From CAIOTO01 sp040389165 (GTDB lineage Bacteria; Pseudomonadota; Alphaproteobacteria; Paracaedibacterales; CAIOTO01), in the NCBI GenBank assembly GCA_040389165.1, contig JAZKAK010000021.1:1-64000 (forward strand): a DNA stretch of 64,000 nucleotides, in the 5' to 3' direction. The position numbers were made by a program, and so were the translations under genes. The notes under the pieces were generated by a model. It saw only the letters and a program-made list of their open reading frames with translations. It did no database searches and was not told the DNA's origin. Below, one piece after another: positions 37,058-44,864 of the stretch. The first letter of the stretch is position 1; every line of letters starts with the position of its first letter.

Positions 37058-37416
37058 TGAGCGCGTCACACTCTAAAACTACTCCCACGACCCCTCTCGT
37101 GGCATGTGCATTATCAACAACAGATATTGCTATTGATAAGATCCAGCTTAAGTCAGATGTGCTTTCTGAAGAATTGGTCAAGAAAGAAATTGATGATTGC
37201 CTAAGCATCATTGTCAGCCGCTATCTTGCTACTTATTTACAAGAACATAAAGACCACTTACCGGTAGGTCAATTATACGCACTGGTTATGGGTGAAGTTG
37301 AAAAGTCTTTACTGAAAGAAACGCTAGCCCTGACCGATGGGAATCAAAGAAAAGCTTCAGAGATTCTAGGAATCAATCGAAATACGTTGCGTAAGAAAAT
37401 AACAGACGAGGGTTGA
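37051..37416 (+). CDS. Small Fis/NtrC-type helix-turn-helix protein
   Basis: 121 residues. The C-terminal half (LYALVMGEVEKSLLKETLALTDGNQ...INRNTLRKKI) matches the DNA-binding domain of Fis and of alphaproteobacterial NtrC, including the final helix-turn-helix GNQRKASEILGINRNTLRKKI. There is no receiver or AAA+ domain. The N-terminal 60 residues are unrelated low-complexity sequence. It overlaps dusB by 7 bp (ATG 37051; ATG 37057 is also possible). It is either a Fis analogue or an NtrC reduced to its C-terminus. Confidence 0.8.
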   Translation: MLMSASHSKTTPTTPLVACALSTTDIAIDKIQLKSDVLSEELVKKEIDDCLSIIVSRYLATYLQEHKDHLPVGQLYALVMGEVEKSLLKETLALTDGNQRKASEILGINRNTLRKKITDEG

Positions 37417-37456
37417 TAAACGCCAAGGCTAATGAATTAAATTGAACTGAGTGTCA

Positions 37457-38047
37457 TTACACAATCGTACATACTTCATCAAATGGCAATCGCGGCAAAC
37501 GCTCAAAGCCCTTTGTTTCGTCAGCATAACCAAGGTTGCACAAAAAATTAGAACGATACGTTGTGCCCGCTAAAAAAATTTCATCGACCATTGGCGCATT
37601 ATAGCCAGACATAGGACCACAACCTAACCCCTTTGCACGTGCAGCCAACATAAAATAAGCTGCCTGCAAAGTACCATTACGGAATGCATGAATGAATGTA
37701 TCATTTTCGTTTTGTGTGAACCACGGCTTTGCATCTACATGCGGAAACGTTACAGCAAGTTTATTAAAGAATTCCATATCATATGCAAAAATTGCCGTCA
37801 CTGGCGCTGACATTGTTTTTTCAAAATTTCCCTCAAAAAGACATGAAGATAATTTTTTCTTAGCCTCGGCAGATTTTATAAAAACAATGCGGATCGGTTG
37901 ACAATTAGCGCTCGTGGGCGCCATTTTACATAAATCATAGATTTCCGACAGCAACGCATCCGGAACATCTTTGTTTATCCAGTATGAATGTGTTCTTGCT
38001 TTAGTGAAAATTTGATCAAGGGCCGCTATATCAAGCAAATATGACAT
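37457..38047 (-). CDS. rutE: Malonic semialdehyde reductase/nitroreductase RutE-like
   Basis: FMN-dependent nitroreductase-family protein of 196 residues. It aligns with RutE along its length: the ARTHSYW start, MAPTSANCQPIRIVF, SAPVTAIFAYDMEFF, FRNGTLQAAYFMLAARAKGLGCGPMSGY, and the C-terminal RLPRLPFDEVCTI. RutE reduces malonic semialdehyde in uracil breakdown, but no other rut gene is nearby, so the role may be a general quinone or aldehyde reduction. It follows the lytic transglycosylase gene by 19 bp. Confidence 0.88.
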   Translation of the reverse strand: MSYLLDIAALDQIFTKARTHSYWINKDVPDALLSEIYDLCKMAPTSANCQPIRIVFIKSAEAKKKLSSCLFEGNFEKTMSAPVTAIFAYDMEFFNKLAVTFPHVDAKPWFTQNENDTFIHAFRNGTLQAAYFMLAARAKGLGCGPMSGYNAPMVDEIFLAGTTYRSNFLCNLGYADETKGFERLPRLPFDEVCTIV

Positions 38048-38066
38048 CAGAAAACTCCGTAATAGT

Positions 38067-38690
38067 TCACTTCGAGTGAATACCTGCCCCTGGGCCGAAA
38101 GCTACACGTATCTTTTTATGAACTTTTTGCGCATTTACAGCAGAGCCTGAATTTTCATCACCACCCCAAAGCTTCATGACACGATTTGTATAGGACACAC
38201 GATGACTTGATGCATTATAATACATAACTGCTTTACGCCATGAACCATGTTTTGCACGTAATGTCTGTAATAACTTAGCAGCAAAATTAATATTCGCACG
38301 TGGGTTCAAAGCATGCTCAACGCTTTCAAATGCACGGCCATGACTCTTCATACAAATCTGCATCGGGCCAACATAAAGATTTCCGCCTTTTTGTTTTTGC
38401 ACAGTCACATACTTAACTGCTTCTTCTTGTGATGCAAAAAAACGAGATTTACCACGCGCATATACAGCAAAAGGCTTTTGCCCCGATTCAACCATAGCAA
38501 CGGCTGCCAACAAATTCTTGGGGATACTATATACGGCCTCAATTTCACTAATAATTTCACGGCAATCCGTTGATTGATCAGGAGAAGCATCATTACTATG
38601 TCTGTTGAATTTAGGCAATATCTTAGCTTTAAGTGGTATAGCTAAGGACGTAGTACTAAGTAAAATTGCTGTTATTATGCGCTTAATCAT
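38067..38690 (-). CDS. Lytic transglycosylase (SLT domain)
   Basis: Periplasmic murein-cleaving enzyme with a signal peptide (residues 1-23). The catalytic glutamate is in AAVAMVESGQKPFAV. It has YVGPMQICMKSHG (the GLMQ-type loop) and the NINFAAKLLQTL and AVMYYNASSHRVSYTNRV segments of Slt70/IpgF-like enzymes. The small single-domain form (207 residues) is typical of specialised transglycosylases acting with secretion systems or flagella. It overlaps nfuA by 8 bp. Confidence 0.88.
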   Translation of the reverse strand: MIKRIITAILLSTTSLAIPLKAKILPKFNRHSNDASPDQSTDCREIISEIEAVYSIPKNLLAAVAMVESGQKPFAVYARGKSRFFASQEEAVKYVTVQKQKGGNLYVGPMQICMKSHGRAFESVEHALNPRANINFAAKLLQTLRAKHGSWRKAVMYYNASSHRVSYTNRVMKLWGGDENSGSAVNAQKVHKKIRVAFGPGAGIHSK

Positions 38691-39240
38691 TTATTTGTTG
38701 AACCTCTATTACTTCAGGAACATAAAACTTTAGCATATTTTCAATGCCTGATTTTAACGTTACCGTTGAACTTGGACACCCCGAACAAGCGCCCTTCATT
38801 TTCAAATACACAATACCATCAACGAAAGAATGGAGGACTATATCACCACCATCACTTGCAACGGCAGGCCTGACACGTGTGTCAATAATTTCCTGTATTT
38901 GCTTAAAAATAGGATCAGATGATTCAGTCGTAGATTCTGATCCCTTGTCGTGACTCATTATAACGGGCAAATTATTAATAAAGTGTTCCATTATAATGCC
39001 TAAAACATGCGGTTTTAGAACAAACCAATCTTTAGTCTGATTTTTTGTTATTGTTATAAAATCAGCACCAAAAAACACATTCTCAACACCATCGATACTT
39101 AGTAATCGCCTAGCAAATGGAGATATTTCACATAAATCATTCGCGTCAAAAGAAAGCGGTTCGTTATCACCAATCACTGTACGACCCGGAACAAACATCA
39201 GGCTTTCAGGATTAGGTGTTTCTTGCGTTTGAATAAACAT
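38683..39240 (-). CDS. nfuA: NfuA-type iron-sulfur scaffold protein
   Basis: Delivers Fe-S clusters to target proteins. The N-terminal Nfu domain (MFIQTQETPNPESLMFVPGR) is followed by a linker and the C-terminal NifU-like domain with the cluster-binding pair Cys152 and Cys155 in KGACSGCPSSTVTLK. The 185-residue layout is the alphaproteobacterial/mitochondrial NFU1 form. It is first in a run with the lytic transglycosylase and rutE. Confidence 0.94.
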   Translation of the reverse strand: MFIQTQETPNPESLMFVPGRTVIGDNEPLSFDANDLCEISPFARRLLSIDGVENVFFGADFITITKNQTKDWFVLKPHVLGIIMEHFINNLPVIMSHDKGSESTTESSDPIFKQIQEIIDTRVRPAVASDGGDIVLHSFVDGIVYLKMKGACSGCPSSTVTLKSGIENMLKFYVPEVIEVQQIND

Positions 39241-39373
39241 TTGACTGAATTATACTCTCATTCTAGGTGTCATACTCAATGTGGCCAACGTTAATCATAT
39301 TTGCACTCTTTGTCAATCCAAAAGTCAAAAACCAAAGAGAATGGTATACAAAGTAAAACTCAGTAGAAATAAA

Positions 39374-40765
39374 CTAATTAGATAAAATCTTCTTTAATTG
39401 AGAAAAAGATTCTTCGATTCCTGTCATATCGTCACTCTGTTGCCCTAAAAAGGCTGATATCTGTGGAAAAAGACTAATTGAACGATCAACTTCTGCATTA
39501 GATCCAGGACGATAAGCGCCCAAACGAATCATATCGGACATATCTTCATACGTTGAAATAAGCGTACGTGCACTTTGGACAATGCTATTTTCTTCCGCAG
39601 AATGGCAACCAGGAACCGTACGAGAAATACTTCGTAGAATATTAATAGCCGGGAAGCGTCCACGCTCGGCAATAGCACGATCAAGCACAATATGGCCGTC
39701 TAACGTACCTCTGACAGCATCGGCGATAGGCTCATTCATGTCATCCCCATCGACGAGAACAGTGAATAATGCTGTTATATACCCTGTTTTTTGTACATCC
39801 CCGTTCTTATTACAGCTAACGGCACCCGATGAACGATCAATACCTGGCCCTGCACGTTCTAATAATTTAGGCAGCTCAGCAAAAGTACTTGGTGGATATC
39901 CCTTTGTTGTTGGCGGCTCGCCCGCCGAAAGACCAATTTCACGTTGCGCCATCGCAAAGCGTGTGACACTATCCATCAAACATAAGACAGACAAACCTTG
40001 ATCACGAAAATACTCAGCAATACTTAATGTTAAATGCGTAGCTTGACGTCGCATTAGCGGAGATTCATCCGATGTAGCAACCACAAGAATGCTGCGTTTC
40101 AGCCCCTCTTCTCCCAACGTTTCTTCAATAAAATCTTTAACCTCGCGACCTCGCTCACCAATTAAACCAATAACGCAAATATCACATGCCGTATGACGTG
40201 CGAACATTGAAAGAAGCATTGATTTTCCGACCCCTGAACCCGCGAATATCCCCATTCGTTGTCCTTTACAGCATGTAAGAAACGTATTAATGGCACGGAT
40301 CCCTACGTCGATACGATCAACAACTCGCGCGCGCAAATTAGATGGAATAGGCATTGCTTGCAGAGGATATTCTTCGAATCCTGAATCAAGGGGGCCTTTC
40401 CCATCAATAGGCTCTCCCAACGCATTTAGCACACGTCCACACCAATTCTTGGTAGGACTAATTGTGGCAATGCCATGTCCAAAAACCACGCGACTGCCTG
40501 GGCTTATCCCAAGCACTGACCCAAAAGGCATAATTAAAACATGATTGTTTTCAAAACCAACAACCTCTCCTATGATCTTAGAGCTGGTTATATAAGCGTG
40601 CGCGTCTTCTTCATCAAAATTAGGATGAATAACACAACGTGATCCAACGCTAACAATTCTATTTTTTATTTCTACAGTCAATATAAGGCCTTGAATCGCC
40701 GAAACAGTGCCGTAAATTTCAACTGCCGACAAAGCATTAATTTGCTGACACAATGAATCAATCAT
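39374..40765 (-). CDS. fliI: Flagellum-specific ATPase FliI
   Basis: Export ATPase of the flagellar type III secretion apparatus. It has Walker A GSGVGKS (176-182), VIGLIGERGREVKDF, the Walker B region VLCLMDSVTRFAMAQREIG, and LDGHIVLDRAIAERG. RLGAYRPGSNAEVDRSI points to FliI rather than an F-type ATPase. A virulence type III ATPase (SctN) is possible but less likely. An insertion of about 10 residues follows LLERAGPG. It lies 25 bp downstream of csrA; no other flagellar gene is in the window. Confidence 0.9.
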   Translation of the reverse strand: MIDSLCQQINALSAVEIYGTVSAIQGLILTVEIKNRIVSVGSRCVIHPNFDEEDAHAYITSSKIIGEVVGFENNHVLIMPFGSVLGISPGSRVVFGHGIATISPTKNWCGRVLNALGEPIDGKGPLDSGFEEYPLQAMPIPSNLRARVVDRIDVGIRAINTFLTCCKGQRMGIFAGSGVGKSMLLSMFARHTACDICVIGLIGERGREVKDFIEETLGEEGLKRSILVVATSDESPLMRRQATHLTLSIAEYFRDQGLSVLCLMDSVTRFAMAQREIGLSAGEPPTTKGYPPSTFAELPKLLERAGPGIDRSSGAVSCNKNGDVQKTGYITALFTVLVDGDDMNEPIADAVRGTLDGHIVLDRAIAERGRFPAINILRSISRTVPGCHSAEENSIVQSARTLISTYEDMSDMIRLGAYRPGSNAEVDRSISLFPQISAFLGQQSDDMTGIEESFSQLKKILSN

Positions 40766-40790
40766 ATGATCTTATTTGCATTAAGATATA

Positions 40791-41069
40791 TCACTTATTT
40801 ATAGGAGAATTAAAAGTTTCACATACCTTTACAGCCGTCTTCAGCTGAGCGTTCTCACCAGAAAGAGTCTGCTGGATAACAAGAACATCTTTTGCCGCAG
40901 CGTGTGTTTCTGCTTTAATTTTATCATGCAATTCACGACGCAGAACTTTCTCGGTATCGGGAAATTGAAATCCCAATTTGATGCTTTTCCCTTGAATTTC
41001 AATTAATGTGACCTCAATCACATCATTAATAATGATCGCCTCGCCAACCTTTCTCGTTAAGTAGAGCAT
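40791..41069 (-). CDS. csrA: Carbon storage regulator CsrA
   Basis: RNA-binding post-transcriptional regulator that blocks translation of target mRNAs, often flagellin. It begins MLYLTRKVGEAIIIND and contains IEVTLIEIQGKSIKLGF and the VLRRELHDKI region. The ATG at 41069 is fixed by AGGAGG 5 nt upstream. The C-terminus is about 30 residues longer than the 61-residue E. coli protein. It directly precedes fliI on the same strand, consistent with control of motility. Confidence 0.94.
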   Translation of the reverse strand: MLYLTRKVGEAIIINDVIEVTLIEIQGKSIKLGFQFPDTEKVLRRELHDKIKAETHAAAKDVLVIQQTLSGENAQLKTAVKVCETFNSPINK

Positions 41070-41431
41070 TTGCGCCTCCTGCACAGTGAACAAAAATATG
41101 TTCAGTCATTATCAGACTCCTTAATTATATGCAATTTTAGGCAAATTATGCAATGGAGTAATATAAAATTTTGGTCTATTTAAAACGATCAAGGCAATTT
41201 GCACATACACATTTCCAAGATTAACCATAATAGGTATCAAACAAATAGGATAGATAAGAAAATTGGTAAAGAAACATTATTAGCCCAGCAAATGTATCAA
41301 GCAATTATGCGGCAGAAAAAAATCTGTTTTGAAAAACATTAAAATAGGTTTCACATTTTAACCAATTTAGTATTGCAATTCCTTACGATTCTATTTATAT
41401 ATAGACTTATTAACATAAAGGATTTTTTAAA
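41070..41431. other. Intergenic region between csrA and mucR
   Basis: About 360 bp of AT-rich DNA carrying the divergent promoters of csrA-fliI and mucR. I see no tRNA, no repeat and no TTAA-N7-TTAA site. AAGGA precedes the mucR GTG. Confidence 0.5.
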
Positions 41432-41890
41432 GTGACCGATAATTTCAACACAATTGACACCAAAATCACAGGCACGGCTGATCTTATGACGCACGTAAGC
41501 CGTATTGCTGCTGCTTATATCGCTGGGCATCAAACAACGCTCGAAGATGTGCCAAATGTAATTTCACGAATTTACCAAGCATTATCTGCAATTAAAAATA
41601 ATACACATGTATTGATAACAAATCCTCTTAGAGCACCAGCTGTTCCTATCGAAGAATCAATTCATGATGATTATATCGTTTGTTTGGAAGATGGTAAGCA
41701 ACTTCAAATGTTAAAACGCCATTTGAGCACTATGTATGGCATGACTTTGGATCAATACAAAGCACGTTGGAACTTGCCACATGACTATCCAACAGTATCA
41801 GCAAGCTACACACGTCGTCGTAGCGCTATTGCTCACACAATTGGACTTGGCAAAAATGGTCGCGGCAAAGCGAAACTTAGAGTAGCGTAG
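41432..41890 (+). CDS. mucR: MucR/Ros-family transcriptional regulator
   Basis: Alphaproteobacterial H-NS-like/zinc-finger regulator that in relatives controls exopolysaccharide, motility and cell-cycle genes, often together with CtrA. The conserved block IVCLEDGKQLQMLKRHLSTMYGMTLDQYKARWNLP...DYP is present (residues about 90-125), with RRRSAIAHTIGLGKNGRGK after it. The N-terminal part (about 80 residues) is the oligomerisation region. The start is GTG at 41432 with AAGGA about 9 nt upstream. An intrinsic terminator follows. Confidence 0.92.
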   Translation: MTDNFNTIDTKITGTADLMTHVSRIAAAYIAGHQTTLEDVPNVISRIYQALSAIKNNTHVLITNPLRAPAVPIEESIHDDYIVCLEDGKQLQMLKRHLSTMYGMTLDQYKARWNLPHDYPTVSASYTRRRSAIAHTIGLGKNGRGKAKLRVA

Positions 41891-41919
41891 TTTTTTAATT
41901 AAGAATAACGCCATATGAT

Positions 41920-41954
41920 CGCTCTCATTTCGTTAAGAATGAGGGCGTTTTTTT
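41920..41954 (+). terminator. Rho-independent terminator of mucR
   Basis: A 10-bp stem (CGCTCTCATT / AATGAGGGCG, one T-G pair) with an 8-nt loop is followed by seven T's, about 30 bp after the mucR stop. Confidence 0.88.
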
Positions 41955-42026
41955 ATGCAACACACGCTCAATTAAAAGCATGTCTTTGCTATTATACGCA
42001 TAATTTTACAAGGGAAATTTTAGATT

Positions 42027-42896
42027 TTGACCGATACTGCCAACCAGAATAAACGTCATGGCTTAGCGTGGGCTTTGTCTGGTTCTCTTTGTTTTACGGC
42101 AGCAATGTCTCTTGCGAAGCTGCTCGATCCCAACGTAAAGAGTACAGTTCTTGTTTTCTTTCGCTGCCTTTTTGGATTAATCTTCTTTCTGCCCTTTCTT
42201 TTTAAAGCAGGTGTGAGTAACCTAAAAACACAACGTCCATTACTACATGTATTGCGCGTTCTATTTACCTGTTCAGCTATTGCATGCACCTATTATGGCT
42301 ATCGCAATCTTCCATTAGCCGTAGCTATTTCTATTGGCTTCACAGCGCCTTTAATGACGACTGTTTTAGCGATTGTTTTTTTAAAGGAAACCATCACATT
42401 CAAAAAATGGATCTTGATATTAACAGGTTATCTGGGGGTTCTCGTCATTACTCAGCCGTCAGAATTTAACGTTAACAATGCGGTTTATGTTTTGCTATTA
42501 GCCAATCTTTTTGCAAGTTCTTCAATGATTTGTGCAAAAAAACTGACTCGTACAGAATCCGTTGTTAGCCTGATGTTCTATGTGAATATAATAAGCACAT
42601 GCTTGTCTGGAATTGCTGCCTATTTTGTGTGGGTTATCCCCTCACTTCATGACTTTATAATTCTTTTGTTTATTGGCTTAAGTGGGGTCACAGCACAGCT
42701 TTGCTACGTAAAATCACTACAACTCTGCAGCCCGTCTTTTTTAGCACCTTTTGACTATGGCCGCTTAATCATTGCCGTACCAATTGGCTTTATCCTTTTT
42801 AATGAGCTACCCAATGTTTGGACTTTTCTTGGCAGCGGAATCATTATTGCAGCCACATTGCTCGTGATGAGATTAGAATTAAAAAGGAATTCTTGA
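42027..42896 (+). CDS. EamA/DMT-family transporter
   Basis: Ten-helix inner-membrane metabolite transporter of 289 residues with two EamA repeats. The first is GLAWALSGSLCFTAAMSLAK to FLKETITFKKW, and the second ends in LFNELPNVWTFLGSGIIIAATLLV. The start is TTG at 42027, with AGGGA about 10 nt upstream. The next ATG would cut into the first helix. Such proteins often exchange amino acids or, in intracellular bacteria, S-adenosylmethionine. The substrate is unknown. Confidence 0.85.
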   Translation: MTDTANQNKRHGLAWALSGSLCFTAAMSLAKLLDPNVKSTVLVFFRCLFGLIFFLPFLFKAGVSNLKTQRPLLHVLRVLFTCSAIACTYYGYRNLPLAVAISIGFTAPLMTTVLAIVFLKETITFKKWILILTGYLGVLVITQPSEFNVNNAVYVLLLANLFASSSMICAKKLTRTESVVSLMFYVNIISTCLSGIAAYFVWVIPSLHDFIILLFIGLSGVTAQLCYVKSLQLCSPSFLAPFDYGRLIIAVPIGFILFNELPNVWTFLGSGIIIAATLLVMRLELKRNS

Positions 42897-42953
42897 TTTA
42901 GAAGTCCTTCTGTAAGATTACGTGCTGGCATATAAAAAATCATAAAATAGCGT

Positions 42954-43054
42954 GGCAATCTCGTTAAAACAAACAACTCTACTTTCTAAGATTGCCATAC
43001 GCCACATCGGACTCACGGATAACAATGAATAGATCAATGCGTGGCTGTGAGTCC
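42954..43054. repeat. Degenerate palindromic repeat with GGCAATC arms
   Basis: Two nested hairpins are visible: GGCAATCT (42954-42961) with AGATTGCC (42989-42996), and GGACTCAC (43009-43016) with GTGAGTCC (43047-43054). The words GGCAATC, GATTGCC and CGGACTC also occur in the element at 57274-57357, so this appears to be a decayed relative. Confidence 0.5.
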
Positions 43055-43095
43055 TTATAAACGTGTGTATTGCTAGACAGGGTCACTGCTAGCAT

Positions 43096-44619
43096 TTATC
43101 TCCAGCTATCGCCATTTCTTTCGCGCGGAGAAGTTTCACCAGCCTTACGAGTAGAAGTAATTGATGGCTCAGTTAACGTAAGTGTGTCTGTGAATTTTGT
43201 AATATTTTGAGAAACAACCATTTGTTCTAATTCCTTACTCCAAAATTCTTTCGTCACAGTTACACTTCTAACTCCTCTTCTTTGCTTCTCGTGCTCAGTT
43301 CTTTTTAATAAAAATGGACCAACTTCATATGATCCTGATTCACTGATGATCTCTGCGTTTGTTTCAACTGTGCTTAATCTGCTAATCTCTGCAGTGACAT
43401 CCGTAAGCGCGCTCTTCCATAGAGGAACATCACGCAAGTCTGCATCTAATAACTCTCCGAATGTAGCAACTATATCAAAAAGAGCATATTGAGGATCACT
43501 TTTGAATGTTGCTATAAGCCCTTCTGTGTCTAAAACGTGTACAAAATCAGTAACAAAACTCTCTGGCGCGCCTATTTGCATTAAAAGAGCTGACTGGCTT
43601 GCAAAATGGCTTCTAAGATCATCTGCTTTTTGCCCACGCACGTTAGCATTGGAAATTCGAACGTAACTCTGTGCTTTAAGCTTTTCAGCTGACTGTGTGA
43701 GGTATTGTTTTATGCGTGTATTATAAGCACCAGACAATCCTTGAACATACTCTCTCGATTCAGCAGAAAGAATCACATTGCAATCTAACTCTGCAACAGG
43801 TTTTCTATCGGCTATACACGCAAATATGCCCTCACGATATCGTGAATCATACCCCCCCGCAGACGAAGGATAAGGAAGCATTGCTACACACATATCTCTA
43901 CTTGCTACTGAATTCACAAGAGCACGCGCAAAACCGTCTTGAAAATACACATTTGACGTATCACTTTGCAATTTTTCAAAATGCAAAGTCATATTCCTAA
44001 TGTCTCTTTGTTGCGTTACAACCAACGATACACATGAAAGCAACTGCTCTGTATTTGAAAAAATATTCATTTTTCCAAGCAATTTTCCAAGCTCCGTAGC
44101 GCGTCCAGTAATATCAGCTTCTTTCGCCACAACAAAAACGTTTACATTCCGAATGGAATTGTATAATTTTCGCAACAAAATAGCATTTTGTGTTTCAATT
44201 TCAATCCCTCGTGGATCATCGAAACCAGGGCAATCCCAATAAATAGTATTCATGTCTGCATCATAATAGGATGTTATTGCCTCTGTACCTGCCCCAAAGC
44301 CGTGACCAATCTGAACATCTCCAGCAGAAGCTTCTGCTGTTAAAGAGAAGCCCTCATCTCCGTCAAAAGCCTCCAGCGGCACACCAGCCAAGCATGTTAT
44401 CAGCGTACTTTTACCTGCGCCTGTTTTTCCAATAACGACAGTATTCTTTGCACCAGCATGATGCGTCTCGTGATTGTTTAACTGTTCAGTAAGCCCAGAC
44501 ATCTGGTGCATCAAACGTTCAACAGCATCACCATTAGCGGCATCTGCAACTGAAAAAACGGAATGAACCGAAAAAACAAGAACTAAAAGCCATCGCTTTA
44601 AAAAATTAAATACCTGCAT
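43096..44619 (-). CDS. GTPase with N-terminal signal peptide
   Basis: 507-residue protein starting at ATG 44619, fixed by GGAGGTG about 6 nt upstream. A Sec-type signal peptide (residues 1-28, FLKRWLLVLVFSVHSVFS then ADAA) precedes a G domain with P-loop GKTGAGKST (64-72), DCPGFDDPRG (G3, 129-138) and TQQRD (G4-like, about 202-206). The G domain resembles AIG1/GIMAP-type and septin-like eukaryotic GTPases. The C-terminal 280 residues are helical and unrecognised, with a Ser/Thr/Arg-rich tail. There is no GTP in the periplasm, so export beyond the cell to a host, or retention as a membrane anchor, must be considered. Family placement is moderate. Confidence 0.75.
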   Translation of the reverse strand: MQVFNFLKRWLLVLVFSVHSVFSVADAANGDAVERLMHQMSGLTEQLNNHETHHAGAKNTVVIGKTGAGKSTLITCLAGVPLEAFDGDEGFSLTAEASAGDVQIGHGFGAGTEAITSYYDADMNTIYWDCPGFDDPRGIEIETQNAILLRKLYNSIRNVNVFVVAKEADITGRATELGKLLGKMNIFSNTEQLLSCVSLVVTQQRDIRNMTLHFEKLQSDTSNVYFQDGFARALVNSVASRDMCVAMLPYPSSAGGYDSRYREGIFACIADRKPVAELDCNVILSAESREYVQGLSGAYNTRIKQYLTQSAEKLKAQSYVRISNANVRGQKADDLRSHFASQSALLMQIGAPESFVTDFVHVLDTEGLIATFKSDPQYALFDIVATFGELLDADLRDVPLWKSALTDVTAEISRLSTVETNAEIISESGSYEVGPFLLKRTEHEKQRRGVRSVTVTKEFWSKELEQMVVSQNITKFTDTLTLTEPSITSTRKAGETSPRERNGDSWR

Positions 44620-44864
44620 AAGGCACCTCCTTAAATTACATATAATTAACAACATATAGGATAAATTTTATAAAAATATATTACAAATAAACTTCATAAT
44701 AATCACCCCTCACATGTGCACACTATAATAGGAAAATCATACAAAGCAAGTTTAGAATTCAATACATTACTATCAAATTATGAATTTTAGCTTTAGTATC
44801 ATGGAAATAGACACATTCACTTCTATCTGATAGCGTCAAGACGTCCATTTTTCCAGAGATTAAC

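Noticed and set aside
39374..40765. Virulence type III secretion ATPase
   Set aside because: RLGAYRPGSNAEVDRSI and the adjacent csrA fit FliI better; no other type III genes are present.
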